This document shows positions 32,506-41,767 of a stretch of 64,000 bases of DNA, piece after piece. Location of the stretch: contig NZ_FOUS01000020.1 in NCBI RefSeq assembly GCF_900114915.1, forward strand, positions 82,349-146,348, written 5' to 3'. The stretch comes from Bradyrhizobium sp. Rc3b (GTDB taxonomy: Bacteria > Pseudomonadota > Alphaproteobacteria > Rhizobiales > Xanthobacteraceae). The position numbers and the translations under genes are program-made. Numbering within the stretch: the first letter of the stretch is position 1; every line of letters begins with the position of its first letter. A model generated the notes under the pieces. The model saw nothing but the letters and a program-made list of their open reading frames with translations, was not told the DNA's origin and searched no databases.

Positions 32506-33738
32506 CTAGAACCGCTCCGGCCGGTACGGCATCGGATCGATCGCAGGCGTCTCGCCGCTCATCATCTCGGCGAGCAGGCGCCCGGTCGCGGGTCCGAGGG
32601 TAAAGCCCTGGTGGCCGTGGCCGAAATTCATCCAGAGCCCGAGATGCTGCGGAGCTTGCCCGAGCACCGGCAGCATGTCGGGCGTGCAGGGGCGGGTGCC
32701 GAACCACGGATCCGGCTCGACGCGCTTGCCGAGGTCGATCAGCTCGCGCGCGGATGCTTCGGCGCTGGCGAGCTGCACGGGCGTCGCGAGCGCATCCGGG
32801 CTCGTCAGCTCGGCTCCGGTGGTGATGCGAATGCCCTTGGCCATCGGCCCCATGGCATAACCGCCGGCCTTGTCGATCAGCGGCAGGTCGAGCGAAGCGC
32901 CGCCGCTGTAATGCATGTGGTAGCCGCGCTTGCGCACCAGGGGAATGCGATAGCCGAATTTGTGGAGGAGATCGGGCGACCACGGCCCGAGGGTCACGAC
33001 GGCGTTGGCGGCGTCGAGACGCCCCTGGTCCGTATCGACCGACCAGCCGGTCGCGGTCTGCCGCAGCGACTGCGCATCGCCGAGCACAATGGCGCCGCCG
33101 CGGCGCTCGAACAGCTCGGCATAGGCCGTGACCAGCGCGCCGGGATCGGACACGGTCCAGGTGTCGAGCCAATGGATCGCGCCGGGAAGATCGTCGCGCA
33201 GGACCGGCTCGACCCTGGCAAGCTCGCTGCCGGAGAGCACGCGAAAATTCACGCCGAACTCGCGGCGGTCTTCCTCCGCCGTCTTGATCGCCAGATCGAA
33301 TGAAGCGGCATCGCGATGCAGCATGCGATAGCCGGCGCGGCGGATGAGATTGTCGGCATGGGCTTCGCGAATGAGGATGTCGTGCTCGCTCGTCGCGTAG
33401 GCGATCAGCCGCGCCCATGCATCGACGGCCTCGCGATGGCGCTTCGGGGCCGAATGCCACCAGTAGCGGAGCAGGGGCTCGATATGGAGATGAAGCGACG
33501 ACAGGCTGTAGCGCACATCGTTGGTGCGGCCGGTCGCGATCTTCAGCAGCGTCGCAAGGTCGCGCGGCATCGGATAGGGGCGGACCGCTTCGGCCTGGAT
33601 CATCCCGGCGTTGCCGTAGCTGGTCTCGCGGCCCGGCTCCCTGCGGTCGACGAGCCTGACGGCCCAGCCGCGCTGCTGGAGGTGCAGCGCCGCGCTCACG
33701 CCGATCATGCCGCCGCCGAGAACAATTGCGCTTTGCAT
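32506..33738 (-). CDS. FAD-dependent D-amino-acid dehydrogenase (DadA-like)
   Basis: 410 residues from ATG 33738 (MQSAIVLGGGMIGVSAALHL, the dinucleotide-binding GGGMIG); the frame starts six codons earlier. Then LVDRREPGRETSYGNAGMI, a signature of DadA family proteins, and the C-terminal GTRPCTPDMLPVLG with GLWMNFGHGHQGFTLGPATGRLLAEM. The family oxidises D-amino acids (chiefly D-alanine) at the membrane, passing electrons to quinone. The substrate range is not decided here. It is downstream of rne, with a terminator between. Confidence 0.88.
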   Translation of the reverse strand: MQSAIVLGGGMIGVSAALHLQQRGWAVRLVDRREPGRETSYGNAGMIQAEAVRPYPMPRDLATLLKIATGRTNDVRYSLSSLHLHIEPLLRYWWHSAPKRHREAVDAWARLIAYATSEHDILIREAHADNLIRRAGYRMLHRDAASFDLAIKTAEEDRREFGVNFRVLSGSELARVEPVLRDDLPGAIHWLDTWTVSDPGALVTAYAELFERRGGAIVLGDAQSLRQTATGWSVDTDQGRLDAANAVVTLGPWSPDLLHKFGYRIPLVRKRGYHMHYSGGASLDLPLIDKAGGYAMGPMAKGIRITTGAELTSPDALATPVQLASAEASARELIDLGKRVEPDPWFGTRPCTPDMLPVLGQAPQHLGLWMNFGHGHQGFTLGPATGRLLAEMMSGETPAIDPMPYRPERF

Positions 33739-33761
33739 TGGAACTGACCTCGCCAAATCAA

Positions 33762-33789
33762 AAAACGCCCGGCTTGACCCGGGCGTTTT
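33762..33789 (-). terminator. Intrinsic terminator of rne
   Basis: AAAACGCCCGG and CCGGGCGTTTT, perfect 11 bp arms with a six-base loop; a run of T follows on the minus strand. It lies 18-45 bp after the rne stop at 33807. Confidence 0.9.
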
Positions 33790-33806
33790 CTCTTGAGTGT
33801 TCGGCT

Positions 33807-36800
33807 TTATTCACCGCCGCCGAAGCGGCGCGACCACCAGCCGGCGCGGCGTGGCGCCGCCGGTGTTTCGCTTGCAGGTTCCGGCACGGGTTCAGCTGCC
33901 GGCGGGGCGGCCGGCTCAGGCGCCTGCGCAACCGGGGCTGCGGGCTCGATTGGGCTGCTCGACAGGAAGCTCACCTTTTCCCGGACCGTGGAGCGGCGCC
34001 GCGCGGTCTTGTCGTCGGCGGGCTCTTCCTCCGCGGCAACCGGCTGAGGCTGGGCCGGCACCGCCTCGGTCTGCACCTCGGCGCGCTGCTCAGGCTGCGA
34101 GACCTCAGGCTCAGCGGTGTGTTCGGCCTGGGCAATCGAGGGCGCAGCCTCGCCGCCGAAGCCGTCGAAATCGGCGACTGCGTCGGACGCTTCCGACGGC
34201 GCATTTGCCGCGAGCTCGTCGCTGATGGAGCCGGCGAGACCGTCCTCGCCGCCACCACGCCGACGGCGTCCGCCGCGGCGACCACGCCGGCGGCGACGGT
34301 CACCGCTGCCCTGCTGCTCGCCGCGGGCCGCCTGTTCCTCACCTTCTTCGCCATCCTGCTCGGACTCGGCATCCTCTTCGCCTTCGCCGGCCGCAACGGC
34401 CGCCTCGGGGAGGGCGGCAGGGCTATCCTCACGCAACTCGCCGTCGCGCTGGCCACCGCGGCCGCGCCGGCGACGGCGGCGCTTGCGGCGCTGGCCGTCC
34501 TGCTCGGAAGCTGCCTCGCCCGCAGCCTGCTCCTCGGTGAGACCTTCGGTCTCCTCGGTTTCGACCTCGGATTCGAGTTCGGAATCGAATTCCTCGTCGT
34601 CATAGGCGTCTTCAACGATCGGCGGCGGGCTTGCTGCCGCCTGCGCCGCCAGCAGCGCCTTGGCGGCTTCCAGCGTATGGACTTGCTCGCCGCGGTCGAT
34701 GAGATAGGCCTGCGGCCCGCTGACGCTTGCGTCGGCGATGACCGACAGCGTCACCTTGAAGCCGTTCTCGAGATCGCGCAGATGGCCGCGCTTGTGGTTC
34801 AGCACATACAGCGCGACGTCGGTGCGGGTGCGGACCACGAGATTGTGGGTCGCGCCCTTCATCAGGATCTCTTCGAGGCCGCGCAGCAGCTGCAGCGCCA
34901 CCGAGGACACCGAGCGGACATGGCCGGTGCCGCCGCAATGCGGGCACGGATCGGTCGAGCTCTCGAGCACGCTGGCGCGGATGCGCTGGCGCGACATCTC
35001 GAGCAGGCCGAAATGCGAGATGCGGCCGACCTGGATGCGCGCGCGGTCCTGCCGCAGGCAATCGGACAGCTTGCGCTCGACCGCACGGTTGTTGCGCTTC
35101 TCGTCCATGTCGATGAAGTCGATGACGATCAGGCCGGCGAGGTCGCGCAGGCGAAGCTGGCGGGCGACCTCTTCGGCCGCCTCCAGATTGGTCTTGAGCG
35201 CGGTGTCCTCAATATGGTGCTCGCGGGTCGATCGTCCCGAGTTGACGTCGATCGAGACCAGCGCCTCGGTCTGGTTGATCACGATGTAGCCGCCGGAGCG
35301 CAGCTGCACGGTCGGCGAGAACATCGCGTCGAGCTGGCTCTCGACGCCCATGCGCGAGAATAGCGGCTGGCCGTCGCGATACTGCTTCACCGCACTGACA
35401 TTGGCGGGCATCAGCATCTTCATGAAGTCGCGGGCTTCGCGGTAACCGGCTTCACCGGCAACCGAGATCTCGTCGATCTCCTTGTTGTAAAGGTCGCGCA
35501 GCGAGCGCTTGATCAGCGAGCCTTCCTCGTAGACGAGGGTCGGGGCCTGCGACTTCAGCGTCAGGTCGCGCACCGTCTCCCACATCCGGATCAGGTATTC
35601 GAAGTCGCGCTTGATCTCGGGCTTGGTGCGGGCGGCGCCGGCGGTGCGCAGGATGATGCCCATGCCCTCGGGCACGTCGAGATCCTGCACCACTTCCTTC
35701 AGGCGCGAGCGGTCCTGAGCGCTGGTGATCTTGCGGCTGATGCCGCCACCGCGTGCGGTGTTCGGCATCAACACGGCATAGCGGCCGGCGAGCGAGAGGT
35801 AGGTGGTCAGCGCCGCGCCCTTGTTGCCGCGCTCTTCCTTGACGACCTGCACCAGCATCACCTGGCGGCGCTTGATGACTTCCTGGATCTTGTACTGGCG
35901 GCGCGGGCGGAAGGTGCGCTCCGGCACTTCCTCCAGCACGTCGTCGCCGCCGACGGATTCGACGACTTCCTCTTCGGCTTCCTCGCCGTCTTCGTCCTCG
36001 TCCTCGTCGTCTTCGCCGGTTGTTTCCGCAGCCTCGGCATGCGGCGCCTCGGCGCTCTCGACCGCAGCATACACGGCATCGGCAGGTTCAGCGGCGGAGG
36101 TCACGGCCTCAGCCAGAGCTTCCGCATGCGCTTCGGGGGCGGCGGTCTCCTGCAGCTCGGCGGCGACCACAGGCTCGGCGCCAATCGTTGCGACAGGCGC
36201 GGGCGTCTCGTCGGCGTGATCGTGGTCGTGATGATCATGCTCGCCATCGTGACCATGGTCATGATCGTGAGCGTGAAGGTGCCCGTCATCATGGGCATGA
36301 TGATCGTCGTGATCATGCTCGTCATGATCATGATCGTGGTGATCGTGAGCTTCGTGCTCGCCGCGATGCTCCGCGTCGGCGTGCAGATGCTCGCCTTCGT
36401 GCAGGGCGCCCTCGGCGTGCTCCGGCAGCGCCGCGCCTTCGATCGGCTGGGCCGCGGGATCTGCGCCTTCGACGATGTCGCTGCGCACGCGCTCGCCATG
36501 ACCGCGGCGGCGGGCGTTGCGGTGGCGCGAACGGCGGCGGCCGTGGGAGCGGTTCTCGCTCTCTTCCTCGGCCTCGCGATGGGCCTGTTCCTCGGCCTCG
36601 ATCAGTGCCTGACGGTCGGCGACCGGGATCTGGTAGTAGTCGGGATGGATTTCGCTGAAGGCGAGGAAGCCGTGGCGGTTGCCGCCATATTCGACGAAGG
36701 CGGCCTGGAGCGAGGGTTCAACCCTTGTGACCTTGGCGAGGTAGATATTCCCACGCAGTTGCTTGCGTTGCGCGGTCTCGAAATCAAACTCTTCGACGCG

Positions 36801-36869
36801 ATTGCCGCGGACCACGACGACCCGGGTCTCTTCCGGGTGGGTGGCATCGATCAACATCTTGTTGGGCAT
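33807..36869 (-). CDS. rne: Ribonuclease E with histidine-rich insert
   Basis: 1020 residues. The N terminus MPNKMLIDATHPEETRVVVV opens the RNase H-like subdomain. The S1 domain (about 37-85: GNIYLAKVTRVEPSLQAAFVE) is interrupted by an insert of about 240 residues before resuming at YKIQEVIKRRQVMLVQVVKEERGNKG (about 326). The insert contains a basic stretch (HGRRRSRHRNARRRGHG), a His/Asp repeat region (151-219) with 27 histidines, and an acidic run. The catalytic core has IDVNSGRST and LIVIDFIDMDEKRNN (metal-binding Asp), and the zinc link DPCPHCGGTGH. The C-terminal scaffold is rich in Glu, Arg and Pro, with RRRRGRRGGRRRR RNA-binding runs. It makes the main cuts in mRNA decay and rRNA/tRNA processing. 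Confidence 0.95.
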   Translation of the reverse strand: MPNKMLIDATHPEETRVVVVRGNRVEEFDFETAQRKQLRGNIYLAKVTRVEPSLQAAFVEYGGNRHGFLAFSEIHPDYYQIPVADRQALIEAEEQAHREAEEESENRSHGRRRSRHRNARRRGHGERVRSDIVEGADPAAQPIEGAALPEHAEGALHEGEHLHADAEHRGEHEAHDHHDHDHDEHDHDDHHAHDDGHLHAHDHDHGHDGEHDHHDHDHADETPAPVATIGAEPVVAAELQETAAPEAHAEALAEAVTSAAEPADAVYAAVESAEAPHAEAAETTGEDDEDEDEDGEEAEEEVVESVGGDDVLEEVPERTFRPRRQYKIQEVIKRRQVMLVQVVKEERGNKGAALTTYLSLAGRYAVLMPNTARGGGISRKITSAQDRSRLKEVVQDLDVPEGMGIILRTAGAARTKPEIKRDFEYLIRMWETVRDLTLKSQAPTLVYEEGSLIKRSLRDLYNKEIDEISVAGEAGYREARDFMKMLMPANVSAVKQYRDGQPLFSRMGVESQLDAMFSPTVQLRSGGYIVINQTEALVSIDVNSGRSTREHHIEDTALKTNLEAAEEVARQLRLRDLAGLIVIDFIDMDEKRNNRAVERKLSDCLRQDRARIQVGRISHFGLLEMSRQRIRASVLESSTDPCPHCGGTGHVRSVSSVALQLLRGLEEILMKGATHNLVVRTRTDVALYVLNHKRGHLRDLENGFKVTLSVIADASVSGPQAYLIDRGEQVHTLEAAKALLAAQAAASPPPIVEDAYDDEEFDSELESEVETEETEGLTEEQAAGEAASEQDGQRRKRRRRRRGRGGQRDGELREDSPAALPEAAVAAGEGEEDAESEQDGEEGEEQAARGEQQGSGDRRRRRGRRGGRRRRGGGEDGLAGSISDELAANAPSEASDAVADFDGFGGEAAPSIAQAEHTAEPEVSQPEQRAEVQTEAVPAQPQPVAAEEEPADDKTARRRSTVREKVSFLSSSPIEPAAPVAQAPEPAAPPAAEPVPEPASETPAAPRRAGWWSRRFGGGE
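36213..36419 (-). repeat. DNA encoding His/Asp-rich repeats of the rne insert
   Basis: Codes residues 151-219 of RNase E: 27 histidines in about 70 residues, mostly as HDHDH and HDHH units; no other part of the window looks like it. The DNA is a run of degenerate GATCATGAT/ATGATCATG triplet pairs, lower in GC than its surroundings, so it may grow and shrink by slippage. Confidence 0.85.
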
Positions 36870-37576
36870 GTCTTAACTCTTGGCGGCGGCGGGCGCGATT
36901 CACCGTGGGCGCGAGCTGCGCTGCCGGGTGACGCGACGGTCCACCTGATTCGGGGGTGAGGGGAAGGCCGAAACGCCGTCTCTCGCGCCTTGCCGAACCG
37001 GAAGCTTCAGGACCAAGGCGGCGCGCGGGATTTTCACTCCGCAGCGTCGCGAATGATCCTTCAGAATTCGTCGGCACAGTCTGGCGCATCAAGCGTCGGC
37101 CCGTATGAAACATTGGGCGGCGAGGCCGCCCTTCAATCAGTTGCTGCTGGCCAGGCATGGCGCGAGCGCGCTCGCCTTGATGATCACGAACCGCTCCCCT
37201 GGGATCAAGGGACCGGGTTAATGGGTTACGTCGCTGTCAGAACTGTCCCGGTAACGCGAGAGGTAACCCAGGACCGTCCGCCGCCGGCGCTTGACCCGTT
37301 CCACCTCGCTGCCGCGCACCGCGCTGGCCTTAGAGGGGAACGGAAAAACGCTGGAATTCCCAAACCTTGAGAGTTCCGGCGCTGCACCGGGAGGCTGAAT
37401 GCGACACAACCGGAAATATCGGCCGTCAGCATTCCGTACATACGAGGAATGAGCCATCGGTGCAAGGGAGCGTCGCACGGCGGTCACAGTCAGCGAGTTT
37501 CGCGTTTCTGTCATTAAGGATCAATTAACCCTGTGGTTCTATTGCGTTAAAAGGGCTGCTCGGAGGCACGGAATCG
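36870..37576. other. Long space between divergent rne and amidase genes
   Basis: 707 bp. By analogy with other bacteria the rne side probably holds a long mRNA leader used for autoregulation; a hairpin GGGCGGC-GAG-GCCGCCC is at 37115-37131 and other GC palindromes lie nearby. The amidase promoter should be near 37510-37560, where the sequence becomes AT-rich (GGATCAATTAACCC then TATTGCGTTAAAA). No reading frame is credible. Confidence 0.5.
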
Positions 37577-38872
37577 GTGGCGAGCCGCACAAATCAACGG
37601 GTTTTGCTGGGATGCGCACTTCTGTGCGCCGCAGCGTTGCCGTGTGCTGATTCCTCGCGCCTGAGCGCCGCGGAAAGCCAGCCGCAACCCACTGTTGCGG
37701 TAGCGAATTTTCCAGTCGCCTCCGCCGCCCGGCTGGCCGGCGACGGCAAGCAGACCCGCTTCATTCTCGACATCGACCAGACCGTTACCTTCCGTGCGGT
37801 CACGCTCGCAGACCCGTACCGGGTCGTCGTTGACGTGCCGCAGGTCAATTTTCAGCTGCCCGCGGGCACGGGGGTCGGGGGGCGCGGCCTCGTCAAGGCT
37901 TTCCGCTACGGGCTCGTCATGCCCGGCGGCTCGCGAATCGTGTTCGACCTGACGGGACCGGCCCGGATCGCCAATTCCTATGTGCTGGAGGCGGCCAACG
38001 GCCAGCCGGCCCGGCTCGTGCTGGAGCTGGAGGAGGTCGACCGGACGGCCTTCGTGCAGTCGCTCGCACCCGAGAACCGCCCCGAGCTGCGGCCCACGAT
38101 CGCCGAGGCGCAGCCTGCAACGGCTCCCGCGACGACAACCCCGGACACGGCGCAGCAGAAGGCCGATGGCCGCCCGGTGGTCGTGATCGATCCCGGCCAT
38201 GGCGGCATCGACAACGGCACGCAGTCGAGCGGTGAGAGCGAGAAGAACCTGGTGCTGGCCTTCGGACTGGCGCTCCGCGACAAGCTGGAGAAGGCCGGCA
38301 AATACCGTGTGGTCATGACGCGGGACGACGACACCTTCATTCCCCTCAATGACCGCACCAAGATCGCCCGGAATCTGAAGGCCGCCTTGTTCGTCTCTAT
38401 TCACGCTGATGCGCTGCCCCGTGCCGAGGGCGATGCGCAGGGCGCGACCATCTATACGCTGTCCGACAAGGCGTCCGATGCCGAAGCCCAGCGACTGGCG
38501 GACGCGGAAAACCGGGCGGACGCTATCGCAGGCTTCAATCTCGCCGAGGAGCCGACCGACGTCGCCGACATCCTGATCGACCTTACGCAGCGGGAAACCC
38601 GCACCTTTTCAAACCGTTTTGCCCGTCTTCTGATGGGCGAGATGAAGTCGACGGTACGGATGCACAAGCATCCCCTGAAGTCGGCGGGTTTCCGGGTGCT
38701 GAAGGCGCCCGACGTGCCCTCGGTGCTGGTCGAGATCGGTTATGTCTCAAATAAGGGCGACCTCGAGCATTTGGTCTCCGAGGGCTGGCGGTCGCGTGCC
38801 GTGGGCTCGATGGCGCAGGCGATCGACGGGTTCTTGACCAAGCGGATGGCCACGGCGGGATCGTCAAATTGA
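37577..38872 (+). CDS. Periplasmic N-acetylmuramoyl-L-alanine amidase
   Basis: 431 residues from GTG 37577, ten bases after CGGAGG. Signal peptide (QRVLLGCALLCAAALPC), then an AMIN domain (FILDIDQTVTFRAVTLADPYRVVVDVPQVNF) that directs it to the septum or envelope, a Thr/Ala/Pro linker, and an Amidase_3 domain: VVIDPGHGGIDNGTQSSGESEKNLVL with zinc His and Glu, FVSIHADALP with the second His, and VLVEIGYVSNKGDLEHL with the catalytic Glu. This is the AmiC architecture; it cleaves the stem peptide from MurNAc to split daughter cells. It is followed by the penicillin-binding protein gene, 277 bp on. Confidence 0.94.
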   Translation: MASRTNQRVLLGCALLCAAALPCADSSRLSAAESQPQPTVAVANFPVASAARLAGDGKQTRFILDIDQTVTFRAVTLADPYRVVVDVPQVNFQLPAGTGVGGRGLVKAFRYGLVMPGGSRIVFDLTGPARIANSYVLEAANGQPARLVLELEEVDRTAFVQSLAPENRPELRPTIAEAQPATAPATTTPDTAQQKADGRPVVVIDPGHGGIDNGTQSSGESEKNLVLAFGLALRDKLEKAGKYRVVMTRDDDTFIPLNDRTKIARNLKAALFVSIHADALPRAEGDAQGATIYTLSDKASDAEAQRLADAENRADAIAGFNLAEEPTDVADILIDLTQRETRTFSNRFARLLMGEMKSTVRMHKHPLKSAGFRVLKAPDVPSVLVEIGYVSNKGDLEHLVSEGWRSRAVGSMAQAIDGFLTKRMATAGSSN

Positions 38873-38919
38873 CGACCGGGGGATCGTCAAATTGACGACT
38901 GGGGGGATCGTCGCATTGA
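38857..38919 (+). repeat. Three tandem palindrome-bearing direct repeats at the amidase stop
   Basis: GGGATCGTCAAATTGACGAC at 38857-38876 and again at 38880-38899, with a partial third copy GGGATCGTCGCATTGA at 38904-38919; period 23-24 bp. Each full copy has the arms CGTCAA and TTGACG. The first copy includes the last codons and stop (TGA) of the amidase gene. Confidence 0.75.
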
Positions 38920-39149
38920 AAGGGTTTTTCCGTCCCGCCGCAAAAGCCCTAGTTTGGCCACAGCCGGCGCTTTATAAAAATGCCGCAGGGGGTTCCGGAA
39001 TCGGAGAGAATCCCGCTCGGCAAGCGTCTAAAGTCCGGCACTGATGGTATTGCGTAAGCCGGTGAATTCGTGACGTGAAGATTGGCCCCTGTTTGGGTGC
39101 CAAGGGGCTGATACTGAGCTGATCCAGAGATTGAACGGATAAACACATA

Positions 39150-41660
39150 ATGCGCTTGCTGGTGCGGTTCATGGGCTTCCTGTTCGCCGCGGGAACGGTG
39201 GTGTTCCTTGTTGGTGTCGGGGCCGTGGCAGGCCTGATCTGGCATTTCTCCAAGGACTTGCCCGACTACTCTCAGCTTCAGGATTACGAGCCGCCGGTGA
39301 TGACCCGCGTGCACGCGGTCGACGGCTCGCTGCTCGGCGAGTACGCCAAGGAGCGGCGGCTGTATTTGCCGATCCAGGCGGTGCCGAAGCTCGTGATCAA
39401 CGCGTTCCTCGCGGCCGAGGACAAGAATTTCTACGAGCATGGCGGCATCGACTACACCGGCATGGCGCGCGCGGGCGTGGTCTACATCCAGAATTACGGC
39501 TCGAACCGGCGTCCGCAGGGTGCCTCCACCATCACCCAGCAGGTCGCCAAGAACTTCCTTTTGACCAATGAGGTCTCCTTCGCCCGCAAGATCAAGGAAG
39601 CCTTGCTCGCGATGCGGATCGAGAAGACCTACTCGAAGGACAAGATTCTCGAGCTGTATCTGAACGAAATCTATCTCGGTCTGGGTGCCTACGGCATTGC
39701 TGCCGCCTCGCTGGTCTATTTCGACAAGTCGGTGAACGAGCTGACGGTGGCGGAAGCGTCCTATCTGGCCGCGCTGCCGAAGATGCCGGCGACGCTGCAT
39801 CCGGTCCGCAACCGCGACCGCGCCATCGAGCGCCGCAACTACGTCATCGACCGTCTGGTGGAGAACGGCTGGATCAAGCAGGCCGACGCCGACAAGGCCC
39901 GCAAGGAGCCGCTGGCCGTCACCAACCGGTCCAACGGCGCCCACACCTTCGCCGGCGAATATTTTGCCGAGGAAGTCCGCCGCGACATCTTCGAGCGCTA
40001 CGGCGAGAAGAAGCTGTATGAGGGCGGTCTGTCCGTCCGCACCACGCTGGATCCGAAGATCCAGGTCATGGCGCGCAAGGCCATGGTCTCGGGCCTCGTG
40101 AACTATGACGAGCAGCAGGGCTATCGCGGCGCCATGAGCAAGCTCGATATTTCGGGCGATTGGGGCGTCAAGCTCGCCGAGATCAAATCGCTGTCCGACA
40201 TCTCGCCGTGGCGCATGGCGGTGGTGCTGGAGACCAGCGACCAGTCGGCGCGGATCGGCTTCCAGCCGAACCGCGAGCTTGGCGGCGCCGTGAGCAAGCA
40301 GCGCGAGACCGGCATTGTCACGGTTGACGGCGTGCGGTGGGCGCGAGCCGTGCAGGGCGGAACCAAAGGCAAGACGCCGACGGCGGTGTCGCAGGTGCTG
40401 CAGCCCGGCGACGTCATCTATGCCGATCCGCTCTACAAGGATGGCCAGCCGGTCGAGGGCCAGTACCGGTTGCGCCAGATTCCCGAAGTGTCCGGCGCAA
40501 TGGTGGCGATGGATCCCTGGACCGGCCGCGTGCTCGCCATGGTCGGCGGCTTCTCGTTCGACCAGAGCCAGTTCAACCGCGCCACTCAGGCCTATCGGCA
40601 GCCAGGTTCGTCGTTCAAGCCGATCGTCTATTCGGCCGCCCTCGACAACGGCTATACACCCTCGACCGTCGTGCTCGACGCCCCCATCGAAATCGACCAG
40701 GGGCAGGGCGCCGGCGTGTGGCGGCCTGAAAACTTCTCCTCGGGCAAATTCCAGGGACCGGTGACGCTGCGCAACGCGCTGCGGCAGTCGCTCAATACCG
40801 TGACGGTGCGGCTCGCGCAGGACATCGGCATGCCCCTGATCGGCGAATATGCCCGCCGTTTCGGTGTCTATGACGAGCTGCCGAACTATCTCTCCTATGC
40901 ACTGGGCGCCGGCGAGACGACGGCGATGCGTATGGTCACGGCGTACTCGATGCTCGCCAATGGCGGCCGCCGGGTGAAGCCGACGCTGATCGATCGCATC
41001 CAGGACCGCTACGGACACACCATCTTCAAGCACGACCAGCGTGAATGCCGCGGCTGCGACGCGCCGGGCGGCTGGAAGAACCAGGCCGAGCCGCAGCTGA
41101 TCGATCGCCGCGAGCAGGTGCTGGACTCCATGACCGCCTATCAGATCACAGAGCTGATGGAAGGCGTGGTGCAGGCCGGTACGGCCACGGTCATCAAGGA
41201 AGTCGGCAAACCCGTCGCCGGCAAGACCGGCACCACCAACGAGGCCAAGGACGCCTGGTTCGTCGGCTTCTCGCCCGACGTCGCCGTCGCCATCTACATG
41301 GGCTACGACAAGCCGCGTCCGCTGGGTAAGGGCAATGCCGCAACCGGCGGCCATCTGGCCGCGCCCATCGCGCGCGATTTCCTCAAGCTCGCGCTCGCCG
41401 ACAAGCCCGCCGTTCCGTTCAAGGTGCCGGCTGGCATCAAGCTGGTCCGCGTCGTCTCCAAGACCGGCATGCGCGCCGGCCCCGGCGAGACCGGCGGAAC
41501 CATTTTGGAGGCCTTCAAGCCGGGCACGGCGCCGCCGGATAATTATTCGGTCATTGGCGTTGCCGACGCTGACGGGCGTGGCGGCGGCATGCCGGCCTCG
41601 CAGCAGCAGCAGCCGGATTCCGGCTTCTTCATGCAGCCGGGCACCGGCAGGCTGTACTGA
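39150..41660 (+). CDS. mrcA: Penicillin-binding protein 1A
   Basis: 836 residues. One N-terminal anchor helix (FLFAAGTVVFLVGVGAVAGLIW), a GT51 transglycosylase domain (FLAAEDKNFYEHGGIDYTGM with catalytic Glu, GASTITQQVAKNFLL, ILELYLNEIYLG), an OB-like insert (about 290-440), and a class A transpeptidase domain with GSSFKPIVYSA (SxxK, Ser 487), an SxN-type motif in the YSMLANGG neighbourhood, and the KTGT box VAGKTGTTNEAKDAWFVG. It polymerises and crosslinks peptidoglycan at the inner membrane. It may be controlled with the amidase before it; the spacer holds the tandem repeats at 38857-38919. Confidence 0.96.
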   Translation: MRLLVRFMGFLFAAGTVVFLVGVGAVAGLIWHFSKDLPDYSQLQDYEPPVMTRVHAVDGSLLGEYAKERRLYLPIQAVPKLVINAFLAAEDKNFYEHGGIDYTGMARAGVVYIQNYGSNRRPQGASTITQQVAKNFLLTNEVSFARKIKEALLAMRIEKTYSKDKILELYLNEIYLGLGAYGIAAASLVYFDKSVNELTVAEASYLAALPKMPATLHPVRNRDRAIERRNYVIDRLVENGWIKQADADKARKEPLAVTNRSNGAHTFAGEYFAEEVRRDIFERYGEKKLYEGGLSVRTTLDPKIQVMARKAMVSGLVNYDEQQGYRGAMSKLDISGDWGVKLAEIKSLSDISPWRMAVVLETSDQSARIGFQPNRELGGAVSKQRETGIVTVDGVRWARAVQGGTKGKTPTAVSQVLQPGDVIYADPLYKDGQPVEGQYRLRQIPEVSGAMVAMDPWTGRVLAMVGGFSFDQSQFNRATQAYRQPGSSFKPIVYSAALDNGYTPSTVVLDAPIEIDQGQGAGVWRPENFSSGKFQGPVTLRNALRQSLNTVTVRLAQDIGMPLIGEYARRFGVYDELPNYLSYALGAGETTAMRMVTAYSMLANGGRRVKPTLIDRIQDRYGHTIFKHDQRECRGCDAPGGWKNQAEPQLIDRREQVLDSMTAYQITELMEGVVQAGTATVIKEVGKPVAGKTGTTNEAKDAWFVGFSPDVAVAIYMGYDKPRPLGKGNAATGGHLAAPIARDFLKLALADKPAVPFKVPAGIKLVRVVSKTGMRAGPGETGGTILEAFKPGTAPPDNYSVIGVADADGRGGGMPASQQQQPDSGFFMQPGTGRLY

Positions 41661-41767
41661 GGCTAGAACAATAGGGACGTTATCGCGTCAGCGGTTGCGC
41701 TTTGCAGCCGCCGCCGCTACATCCCCCACTCAATTGCACGCGGGATTCCGCGAGACCAGAGAACGAC

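Noticed and set aside
38949..41354. 801-codon open frame on the minus strand
   Set aside because: It is exactly antisense to penicillin-binding protein 1A; its composition (Arg, His, Ala, Gly, Asp) is that of a third-position GC shadow, and it has no family feature.
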